Below the pieces are notes generated by a model. That model worked only from the letters and a program-made list of their open reading frames with translations, was not told the origin of the DNA and made no database searches. 64,000 bases of DNA from assembly GCF_018691265.1 (NCBI RefSeq), contig NW_024881282.1, forward strand, positions 48,217,853-48,281,852, written 5' to 3'. Of this stretch, positions 36,901 through 49,000 are shown one piece after another. Positions within the stretch are counted from its first letter, which is position 1; every line of letters begins with the position of its first letter. The translations under genes and the position numbers were made by a program. The DNA is from Tyto alba (Eukaryota > Chordata > Aves > Strigiformes > Tytonidae).

Positions 36901-39900
36901 AATTACTGAAGCAAAGCAATAGCAAGAACATTTTTAAAGCGATAAAAGAATTACCACCAATATAGAAAGCAATGCTTAATGGAGATAGCCTTTTTAAATT
37001 TTTAATTAGTTTACTTACTCTTATATGTAGGATATATCTAGGTATTACTTCATACCACCAGAATGAAAAAATACTAATTACTGTAAACAAAAAAGGATAT
37101 CATTCCAAAACCAGAAGAACCACGTCACGTACATCCAGAATTTTGTTGCCAAGTATATTCCAAGAGGCAGTGCACTGTGCATGGAGTGATCAAAGAATGA
37201 CCTGTAAAGTAGGAGTAATGTCGCATGATAAATTTCGATTTATAAAAGCTAAGTCCAGAACAACTGCTTCTGAAAAACATTTCCCACTAAAATATGTACT
37301 ATATGGGATATTGCAAACGTGCTATAAAAGCATTTACCTCACTTTTACCTTCAAAGTTCATGAGAAATTTGTGTTTTCAACCTCTCCAGATGAAGGGTCA
37401 TGACTGAAAGTTAGTTAATTAAAAGTGAATAACAAGAACTGGACAAGAAGTGTTGAATGAGTAAATACTCATGCTAAAACTACACTGGGAAAGCAGTCAG
37501 AAACCTGTGAGATTCTTAGCCTACATAGATAGTAGTTGCAAACTACATTTACTTATGAGATTTCAGTGCTAAAGACATTTTGGAAATCCATACAATGACA
37601 ATTACATGTTAAAATTACTTCAGTAAGAAAAAATAACTTAAGAGACCTTGGTGTTATCAGCCTACATACTTGAAATAGTTCACATTCTTGATTCTTTTGC
37701 TTCTGTTACAATTGCCAACAGAACATCAGTAAAAAAAAGACAGATTAACTAATTTCCCATCTCACTAGATTTGCCAAGTTCTAAAACAGAATGCTAGTAC
37801 TTTAAAAAAAAAAAAGCCATCAGAAGTATTTTCACCTTCTTATACGTTTGCATTTTAAAGACTATTCTGAATAACGTTGAATATAGTGGAGACAAACTAG
37901 GTTAGTGAATAGGTTATTCCACATTAAAGAAAAAAATTGCTAAACGTATCAGAAGTCACACTCTAAACTGCTAAACTCCTCGAAATAAAACTTCTTCCAT
38001 CATCTGTCTAAATGTTCTTACATTGATGCATTTTTCTTTTTGTCCTGGTGGTGCCCTCAAGGCTGCCACAGACAAATGTGTGCAACAAGTAGTTTCCATC
38101 TCACTTCTTCACTCCCTTGCAGTAACTGTGTCTTCTCATGGAAGTTTATTAGGTCTTTTGAGAAAATCCTATAAGGAAGGTGAGCTAAGATGGTAAGTAA
38201 TAAGTGAATATACATTTGGACACACAGCAGTTACTCAGCAGTAAACTTTCAGCAATTTCTGTACATTATTTTTGTGTGTGAAGAGTATGGAGGAAGACAC
38301 AGCTAATTAGCTAAAATTCATCAGGGAAAGGACATACTACTAGAATAACAGCAAAACTTTCATTCAAACCTGGGCTTTGTGAAAAACACTTTCAAAAGTA
38401 TTTATACTAAACATTAAGCAAAGGGTAAGAGAAAGTAAGAATGTTAATCCTGAATATCTGTCAGGGAGGTCAAAAATATAAAACTTGACAAAACATAGAT
38501 CTCAAGAAACATGAAGAAATCTTACCCTTGCTTCCTGCAGGAAGCGTGGTTAAGGATTTGCATTGCCAAGTAAATTATTTGTGGAAGCAAGTCAGCAAAT
38601 TGCACAGCCTCAGAGATGACAAAAAGATCATCTCCAAGATCATGGAGGTACAACAGCTTGATGCCCCTTATCCCCCTCCCAGTGCATGAAATTCACTAAG
38701 ACTCATGAACTTGGTTTAAGGAACAGATATATTTTCTTTTCTTCTTTAAACAGAATGGAAGGAGAAGCAAGTGGTTCTAATAAACATGACGCTCAATGCC
38801 AGAAAAGCAGAAAGCTCCTAAGTATAAAGATACAATAAGTTCTTTTATACATGCCACAGTAAAGTAAGACAGATGTAGTCTGCAGATCTTGAAAATCCAT
38901 TGGAGCATGCCTGCATGTGTATGTGTGTGCATGTGTATACATAGGTGCATTTACTGATATTTAAAGTAATCACAAACACAACTTTTTAGTTGTGATTTTT
39001 ATCTAATCTTTATGATTAGGTAAAAAATTAAAAATACTATTAGAAAGCAGCCTTTTTCTTTAGTCACCCCTTTCCACAACAACAGAAGCTACAAAATCTG
39101 ACTCTGACTCTGACTTAATTTCTCTCCATAGATCTCTTTAGATGCCTTTGGGTATTTCAAGTCTAAAAAAGTAGGTTTTAATAACAGATATCTTTTTTCT
39201 ATTCCTTTCTAGTAACTTTCCCTTTGACTGCTTTTTGCAAAATTCATGCTGATAACTCTTTGTAGACAGACATTCAGCTCCCTCCTCTGGATAATGACTG
39301 AATTTCTGTTTTGCTGTTAGCTTCTATTAGCTCAGTGGTATTCACCCAAGGTAACTCTCTGGCTATTTGCAAGGCAACAGAGCATTACAAAAGCTAAAGC
39401 TGCACATGACCTTTCCCAGAAATAGTATTAAAAAAAATTCCAACAAAAAATAATGTTGCATGTCAAAAAAAATAGAAATTTAAGATTATTTATTCAATAA
39501 AGATGCCAGCAAAACACTTCTTGTGTGCACACTAAACAGAGTGTCCTGATAAAACACTTACTTTGAAAGAAACTGCACCATAGCCCAAACGCCACCATAC
39601 ATCAGCCCTTTAATGAGCCAAGAATCAATGTCTAGGTCTGCTATAAACCCAACCAGCCAAATAACTAGGAAAGGAGTTCCCAGCATCACCTTCTGACGGA
39701 ATTCCTATATAGAAACAAATATCAGTAAGTAACTCTATTTTCAGGAACAGATTGTATAATAATATTTTATAATAAACAGGACAATCACAAAAACTTAAAT
39801 AAATTTTCAGGAAGCTTGACACAGGGGGAGGAATCTTCATAAATTTTTCTCTTCCTAAATTTACATGTCTCCAATAAACGTGCAAGAAAAAATATTCCTA

Positions 39901-42900
39901 AAATTTTACAATAAATCAGTAATTTTACATATTTGTTTTAGAAGAACTGTCTTGTAGAGACTTTGCTGTAAATTCAGAATAAAGACAACAGTAGCTCTTT
40001 TTTTTAAGAATCTGTCAAAGTGTATAAACTACTACAGAGCACACGGTAATCTCAGTGACCTTTGAAGACTGCAGTTACGTAAGTAATAGATAAAGTCATA
40101 CTGAAGTGTCTATGAAGAAAGATAGGACTTTTTTTGTCTTATACTATGTGGGTACAATTCCTGATGAAGGCACTGAACTCTTTTGAGATATTCAAAGCAC
40201 AGTCACAATGCACATGTACACACAACGCAATACACAAATCACTTAAAGTCAGTAATTACTGCATTACTATATTATCACAGAGTTAAAGCACAGTCTGTAG
40301 CCAGTGCTTTAACCATCAAGATGCAATGTATCTTTAAATCAAGAAGTTGTAACAAATCAGGGATAGCAATATTTAATAACCAGAACAACACTCTGACTGG
40401 TAAAAAAAAAAAATATTAACTCTAGATGTTTTCAAACTATGGGTGAGTTGACAGTTCTTCATGCTAGAGCATTATGGTACCCGTTGTGCCCTCATTTCTT
40501 GCCTCCTATCTGCAGGATTAAATAATAACCTGAGAAGAAAAAGGCCTCCACATTAGAGATTCATACATTACATTATACAGCCAAGATTGAACGCTCCTTT
40601 AATTCAACACAAAACACTACGTAATTAAAGAGCAGATCAGAGTTTAGGATATCTAAAATGCTTCTTTCCTTAGATACTTGAAAGTCAGCTTTGTGAAAGT
40701 CTTAGCTGTCACCAACAATACCAAAACCACTGGGTGTTTTCCTAACATTTAGTTAGCACAAAAACTAAAGGTAACTGTGTGAAAGCTTAGGGGTTTTTTT
40801 CCTCCTGCCTTGAATAATATTTTTTTTCTTTTGCAATTACTTTTGTCATAGAAAAAAGGTGTTGCCTAAAACTGAAAGGTAGGGAAACCACAGTACTGAA
40901 CTGCTTACCTTAAACACACACGCCCCCAAACCAACAGCAGCAGTAATAGTGTGTTATACTATTTCTTACCTTATCAGCTTTTAGTTTTCTCAGAAAGGAT
41001 GGACTGTCATATCCCTTCGCCTGTCTTGCCTCCTGTAGGTGATTGATCATCCAAACATTTTTCCTCTGTTTTGCTAGATCAAGTGGTGATTCTCCCTGCC
41101 AGGAGTATAAAAGTGGGAAACATCCAATTTAAAAATAAAATGCATTCAGAGCACTTTTGAAACAGAAGATTGGCAGGTAAAAATAATACATTTTAAATCA
41201 GTTTAAGCTACATTCTGGCATACTTTTTGCTCTGCAGCTTACTTGACACCAAACATCATTCATTCCTTTTGGTCTTTTTCCTTCCCTCATTACTATACAT
41301 GCGTGGACAAGTATAATATTAAATGTGTAATCCTGACAATACATATGTCCTGACATAGCAATAATTGTTGCCTTTGGCATAACACATTTTTGTTTCACTG
41401 TTCTACACACAGTCTACTAGTCTGTAAATGAAAGACTGTGCTTCCCTCTCAGCTATTGACAGGCAGCAGAAATCAAGCAAAGAGTAAGAACTTGTGACCC
41501 ACTGGATCATGGAAACTCTCCCGGTCTAAAGCCTGACTTCTCAGTTAATTCTCTGCCTTTTTGGCAGAGTGAAGTTATTAATATCATGGAATGTTTCTAT
41601 AACTGTTTTTTTTCCACAAACTTGATGTTCTTATAATCATCTCAGTTACTGAAGTCCTAGGAAGAAAATGGGAAGGAATAAACTGCTTATGTCCAACTTA
41701 TTCCAAAACTCTGAGCTTTTATGCTTAGCTTGTGCTTCACGTACTTGGGGAGCTAAGCCAGCAATTGTCCATGCCTTCTCCTTCCCTACTTTCAGAGAAG
41801 ACTGACAGACAAAGCAAGAGAGAGACAGAGAGAGATACAGGGGCCAAAGGTGCCTACCAAACTGTTTTGATTTTATTGCTTTTTAAACATTTAGGAAGAG
41901 AGCTAAATGAAAGTTATCAACTGGGTCTAAAATTATAGAGGAGGCAAGAGACAACCAATTGCAGGTACCTCCAGCTTCAGTTTTGCATTTGACTCCTCCT
42001 CTCTTCTACTGGAGTTAACTCCCCTCCTAAACAAACCATTCATGGAGGCTTGAAAAATGGCTGAATCCTCCATCGCTCGGCCCCCTCCTAAAAAAAAAGT
42101 GAGACAGGTACCAGAAACTGAAATTACCCAGAAAGGGCAATAATTACTACAGACAGAAGAGATTTCAAAGATTAAAAAAGTGCAGTTAGCTACCTATATC
42201 CCATAGAAAGATAATGGGAATTGAGTACTTAACTGTCATTTTTGACTTTGAAATCTTGCTCCAAATCTCTAAAAGGAGAGTAAATAGCACAGACTATAGA
42301 TTATGTGAAGCTTTTTGCTACTTAACAGGATCTTGCACTCCTTCTTTGTGAGAAGTTTAACTAGCCAAATCAATTAAAAAAGAATAATCTTCTGACTTAA
42401 CTTGGCTTCCATGTTGTTTAGCCAGATGCCTAAGAAACAGATTAAGTTAACTCCACCCTCAACAGAAATGCCTGAAATCAAACTATGGTGCCTGCTTCAT
42501 CACAAATTTAATAGCACCTTGAATTGCTAATACCTGGAAAACTCCAGAGATGCTGTTGTTTTAATATCACCTTATATATCCAGACTGTAAAGATTACCTG
42601 TAGACAAGCAATCCCCTCTGGGAGTTGATCTCCCAAGTAAATCCTGAAGTTGTCTTGGGGTCCAGCTGAGCATCCCTTCCACTAGAGGGCCATGAGACAC
42701 CTAGGAACTGCCTAGATAAAAAGATTGAGGGAGCTTTAAAGAAGTCTTTGACTATGCTTCTCATCATCTGGCCATTTTCATATTTTCCTTGTATTCACAG
42801 AGGTGGTGGACATCTGACTTCTTTAGAAGCCAAAAAAAAAAACCACAAAACTGGGGAACTTAATCTAGTAACAGAGTTTGCCAGCAGGCAATAAGGCTTC

Positions 42901-43052
42901 AATAGAATATCTTTAAAGTGTTTAGATATAAAGAATGACCTGAAGAGTCATTACCATAGGGAACTTTACATGTAGACTGTCACAGACATGCCCACAGATA
43001 TACTGCATAGTCAAGAATCTACATCTCAACTCCATTCAATGATTCATTAACA

Positions 43053-43090
<38 letters not shown>

Positions 43091-46000
43091 TTCTTAAACC
43101 ATAAAAGCTCCTTTAGGTCTCTATCGTTCTCTAGTCAAAAAAAAAAGGAGAAAAGGAGCTTCTGCTTATATTTAAATAAAATTTACAGGCTTCTCTCTGA
43201 TCCGAGTGACAAACTGAGTTCCTGTGAAATCCTGTCTTCATCTGCCCAATCCATCTACTGGTACAGCAAGATAATTTCCCTAACAAAAAAAAAAAAATAA
43301 TCAACCAAACAAAAAAACCACTCTGACTACTGAAAAGCAGCTTCCCGCTCCAACTGCAATCCAGTTCTCAAGAAGGAAAAAGAATGTATCTTACTACCAG
43401 AAAAAAAGTATCATTTTCTTATACAGCATAATATAAACAGAACAATTAACACAATCAGGACAAACACACTGCTTGTATCAAGCTTTATTCTAGAATAAGA
43501 GTGTTATTGTTCATACACATCTCCAATTGTCATGCAAAGTAAGGAGAGCATCTTAGTGATGACTGATGACTGACTTCAATTCCTTCCACACCTAGGCGGC
43601 CAGCAGCATGGCCTTTCTAACACAGACTGCCTACAGCTGATAACAAGGTCAAAGCTTTCACCTAGCACTTCAGCCACTTCACAACTTCAAAAAGATAAAC
43701 GGCTCTTAGTTAATGTATTTCTTTAACCTTAGCTGTCTTACCACCATTCTTGGTCAATTCCATGGGCTTTCTGAGAAAACAACTCACTAAATGCTGCAGA
43801 AATCTGGAAGTGACTGCAACAGAAAGGAGCCTTTCACTATTCCTTTTATTTCTGGGAAAACATGAGCCAGACACTTAACAATCACTTTTTGTCTCGAAGA
43901 AAACTTTTTCTGCTGAACAGTCAGAGAAGAAGCACAAAAACAAGTCCCTATACCTATAAAAATCAATCAAATTCTTATGTTTCCTATATGTTTACTATCA
44001 TCCCAATCAGCATCTGTTACAAAGCCACCGGCAAGATGACAAAGCTTCCACTGCTAGAATGACTTTGATCCTCTGAAGATCCTAGAAACCTGGAATGACC
44101 TGCAAGAAACCTAGACTCCACTGCAGAACGCAGGCAGTGGTTAACGAAACCAGGCACAGGTCTTCTGGCACGACTGGAAAGCTATCATGATCCAGTAGGT
44201 TCAAACCCCTATTTTCCTGCTGACTGCTGCTGTCTGTCAGTAAAGAAGGAGAAACCATGAACTGCTTCAGGCTAGCAGGTACTTTTTCATTTGGCCAAAC
44301 ATATGAATTGTTATTGCGGATTTAGTAAGGGTCCAGAAATGTAGGTAAGATGATGACTTTAAAACTCTAAATACATTGATCAGTCTGCCAAGGGAAGCAA
44401 GGTATGACACACTGATTTTTGTCCACAAAAATACCTTAATTTTCACCATTATGTAGCATAGAAAAAAAGCTTCTCAACAGTTCACAAGAAGTAAGACTAG
44501 AAGTATAATTCATCCACACGACTGACCTTACAGACCAGGAATAATTACTATATACTCACATCAGTACATGCAAGAAGCTAGTTGATTTGTTTTAAGCACA
44601 TGAAAAGCCGTGTGATTTTTCTAATGAGTTTTCATTCATGATCGTCAGTATTTCTATATTCTAAAGTGGATGTAGGACCTAGAAAACTACTAGCAAAATT
44701 TGACAGCACACTTAAAAAGACTGTTCCATGCTGTTCAAGGAAACGTGTGTGTGTATGTGTGTGTGTTAGCATATTTCTATTAATATTTCTATCACTTGTG
44801 GCCAAGGAAAATAGGCCCTGGACATCTTAATCAGTAGGGAAAATGGTGAAAGGTCAAATTTAATTAAGTATTTAACATTTTATAAATGTAGACTTACAGC
44901 TGTATTTTCCAGTATAATCACTCAATCTGTAACACTCATTAAATGGAAAATACAAATATTTGAAGAGAAATCAAGAATTCTTTTTCTAAAAGGAAATTCT
45001 TCTCTGACACCACAGAAGAAACAGCTTGGGTAGTGAAGTGCTTCTAATTTGATGTACAGAATAGTCTGGAGGCAAAGGACAAAACCCCATTCAATAGGTA
45101 CATCTTCCACTGCTGGAGAAGCTCTTATAGACTCCAAGTCTGTGGGATAAATTCTAACAGCTGCTTGGCTGGTCTAACATATGCTAGGGATGGGCTCTGT
45201 TAGTGCTGAGTCTAGCTTTGCCATTAAGAAGTTCTAGTAGAATAACTGGGCAACTTAAAGTTCTAATGCAAAAAAGAGCCCATTTTCTTATTTTACTCCT
45301 ACTGGTATTTTTAGGCCTTTAACTTCCTCACTGTCACTGGGAGATATACTGGGGCATGTGTCAGCTATCTGGAAGAGGACAGAGATGTCTCACATCTCAC
45401 TCCAACAAACAGTAACCCCAGAACTTCTCTACAAGACATTCAGTCAGATTTCCAGTTTTCCATCCAAATGCATGGGTCTCCAAGCACGCAGTCTAATTGC
45501 ATATACTTGCACATAACCATTGGTAAATTATTTACATGAGTGCTTTTGAAGGCTCTTATTTCTGCCTCAAAGCACTTACAATAAAAACAGACCGAGTGTT
45601 TACCTTTATATTTTGAGCATCAACATTAGCTCCAGCTTCTAACAGAAGACTAATAACTGTAGTATTTCCTGCAAGCACAGCCCAGTGCAATGCCGTGTTT
45701 TTGTGGTATTTGTCTCCAAGATTAACAGAAACATTAAACGTAAGTAGTAATCGGGTTGGATCCACACTAGAAAAGAAAATTCTTGTTAGATCTACAGAAG
45801 ATGAACTCAAATACATAACAACTTATTGTTAATCAGTTCAATTTCTCTAAAGAATGTTGATCAGATACACTATGTAATAGTAAAGTAACATTTTTTGCTT
45901 ATGATTATGAATGACTCAAATTCCTTTCCCACCAAAGATCCACCACAATTCTGTTGACTTTTAAAGGAACTCAGTCAAACAGCTTGTTCTGGGATGTCAT

Positions 46001-49000
46001 GAAACATATTTGTTATACAATTCTGTTTTCACGTTTACCAAAACCTAACAGTAGTAACAGATTTGTAAAAGCATGCACATGATTATATACTTGGCAGATA
46101 ACAATGAAAGTTCAAAACATGTTATATTTCCAATTCACATTCCAAAAGATGAAAATAAATAGGATTACAATGTTGGTAATGGTAAGTATTTGTAAAAGCT
46201 AGCCTATGTTCCTCTCAACAATCAATGGTGATAGGCCTTTCTGAGCAGGAATTTAATTCAGACAGATTTGCTCTTTGGAGAAGTGTTATTTTACACCAAC
46301 TTTTTCCAATCTTCTTTACTTTGTAAACTAAAAGTTCATATTAGTGAGTACTTCTGCATAATATCCTCTCTTTTGAATTGTACCGCTTTTGCCTGGGATC
46401 AAGTTAATCTTCTTCATAGTAGCTCCAATGGTGCTGTGGTTCTGGATTTGTGACCAAAATGATGTTGATAACACACCCATGTTTTGGCAACTGCTGAGCA
46501 GTGCTTACACAGCACCAAGGCCTTTTCTGTTTCTCACGCTGTCTTGCCAGTGAGCAGGCTGGGGGTGCACAAGAAGCTGGGAGGGGACACAGCTGGGACA
46601 GATGACCCTAACAGACCAAAAGGAAATTCCAGACCATATAATGTCATGCTCAGCAATAAAAGCTGAGTGAAGGAGGAAAGGGGGACATTTAGAGATATGG
46701 TGTCTGCCTTCCCAAGTAATCGTTACAGGTGACAGAGCCCTGGTGTCCTGGAAATGGCTGAACACCTGTCTGCCCATGGGAAGCAGTGAATGAATTCTTT
46801 ATTTTGTTTTGCTTGGGTGCGTAACTTTTGCTTTAGCTATTAAACTGTCTTGATCTCAAACCACAAGTTTTCTGACTTTTACCCTTCTAATTCTCCTCCC
46901 ACATTCTACTGGGCCAGAGGGAGCAAGTGGCTGTGTGGGGCTGAGCTGCCTACTAGGGTTCTCTCACAACAATCATAAAAGAAGACAAAGTGGCAAGTGT
47001 GGGAAGAACATTGACTAGTTAAACCAAAAAACAACTTTCTAAAAATTCAAAACCAATAACCACTATACACCACTTAGATAACATCAAGAGAAAGTCTAAA
47101 ATGCAATGAGATATTACCTATGTGTTCTGTAAGCTGCCCACATTAAAGGTGTCATTCCATTTTGATCCATCATATCTACATCCTAAAAAAGGAAAAAAAA
47201 AAAAAAAACAACTGGTGAGTAAGCATGCTCAAGATCCAATAGATACAAGGTTTGCAGTGAGAAGCAGAATTTTAAGACTAACCAACATAATTAGAGAAAA
47301 TCTGTCAACTTTTAGTATGTAATAAAATAATATTTAAAAAATTAAACTAGACATTAACAACACCATTGCAAATATATAATCACTTCAATGTATTTCGGAA
47401 ACTAAGGAACAGTCACGCTGTATAATCCTAGTCATTTCTCTCTTACTATTAATCATCAACATTAAAGACCTATATAGATGCTGTACTATTGCACTCAAAG
47501 CAGGAGAAAACTAAAATAACGCACCAATATTTAATAAAATACTTGATAAATTAACATAAATACCATGAGCTGGATCCTACACCCTACTGAATGCTAGCTG
47601 TATCTATTTTTCCACTTGCAAAGCAATTTTCCTTAATTTGCTCAGTATATGAAGTTATTGGATGCCAGAAAACTTTTAAATTAAAACAAAAGCCATTAAT
47701 GGTAACAACCCACCCAGAAATAAAACTGATCTATAATCAAGTGGTGACTGAACTGATGGCTAAAAATAAAGAAAACATTATGTTAAACAGAATATAGCCA
47801 CAGAAAACCAAAACAGCACCATCCAGACAGTTCTTTTAAATCCATCAGAAAGGATCTAATACCTACAGCGTTTTTTCCTGTTATAGATCCCTGCCTCACT
47901 AACATGGAGGTTGGTAATTCCTAAATACATTGAGACGGCTTAGACTCTCAAGCACATTTGGGCAAGTTCCACAGACCACCACTAACAAAATTACTCTAAG
48001 CTAACTTAATGCAAGACCTGAACAATTTTCCTCAGAGGCAATAGAGCTATGTCAGTATTTTCTATGTTACTCCCCTCAGTCTTTACTAGGAAAATTAGGT
48101 TGAAAGTTTTACAGTAAAGTCTTTTGCTACAGAAACTACTGACAGAAACCCAGAAAGCGGATGATGTTGTTATCTATCACCCCCAGAACCTTCTCCACTC
48201 CAGTAGTCTGCCAAATACCCAGCACCCTGGGAAGCCTGCCCATGGGCTAGTTTGACCCAGGCAAAGTTTTCCAGAAAATAAAATTTAGGTGTTCCAAATA
48301 ATTGCTTTTAAAACATCCCTAGCCTGAAGGTAATTTTACATTTCTGAGCTTTTACTCTGTTGCTTAATTTAAAACAACCAAACAAAACAAAACCAGAAAT
48401 TTAAAAAACAGTTGATGGAAAGAAAACTATTACTTTATTGCATTGTTTGTTGAGAAGAGAGATATATGCATTAAGAACAGATCAAAGTATGTTTGCCTAC
48501 AGTACTTGTATAGATTAGATCCTTTTGAATCTACTAGGACCATGCAGCCATTGGCACTCCCTTTAATCTCCTGTTGTTGAGATTGTGAAGGAAATTAGAA
48601 TTACAGCCTACCCTCGAGTTCATTCATCCTTGAGAAGCATGACTGATTCACAGGTCACATTGTGTGAACAACACATTGTGAAGATTGTACAAATTACTGT
48701 AACATGAACAATCACTCTTTAATCTTTAGATTTCATATAGATAAGCAATTTTTCTAGACAGCAGGGACCTGATTGCCTGGATGTAAGTAAAATGATTCCT
48801 TCAGTGATTCCACTTGACAAATCGAAACTACACTTTGCACACTAGATGACACTCAGCTAAGAACAAAAAAAAAAGCCACAAGCTCCAGACTATTCCCTGC
48901 ACATATATTATCTAGGCAGGCTACACCTATCACTCATATTAAGCTACAACATGGGCTGAGACAGATCCCTTCTCAAAGGAACTTTAACAAGAGGCAAAGC

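Larger units (their letters stand above)
29430..37100 (-). other. ZDHHC17: ZDHHC17 U12-type AT-AC intron
   Basis: A 7.67-kb intron removed by the minor spliceosome. On the gene strand it starts ATATCCTTTT (plus-strand positions 37100 downwards), matching the U12 AT-AC donor consensus. It ends with the branch site TTCCTTGAC (29447-29439) 11 bases before the exon and terminates in AC. Using these borders joins N380 to L382 through GAT (Asp381) exactly as in the human protein, whereas no AG acceptor nearby preserves the frame. The interior is AT-rich with no exon and contains a perfect palindrome at 36396-36431. Confidence 0.93.
41096..45603 (-). other. ZDHHC17: ZDHHC17 intron (4.5 kb)
   Basis: GT-AG intron. 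It contains a 29-base A run at 43058-43086 and a TG dinucleotide repeat at 44745-44766. No exon was recognised. Confidence 0.9.

Noticed and set aside
37025..37045. A second ATATCCT-like sequence on the gene strand resembling a U12 donor
   Set aside because: The flanking bases do not encode ZDHHC17 residues. The ATATCCTT directly after the FWFWN codons at 37100 is the one that preserves the frame.
36770..37090. 106-codon minus-strand ORF adjacent to the exon at 37101
   Set aside because: It lies in the AT-AC intron just past the donor; its protein does not match ZDHHC17, and the true exon reads through different bases ending at 37101.
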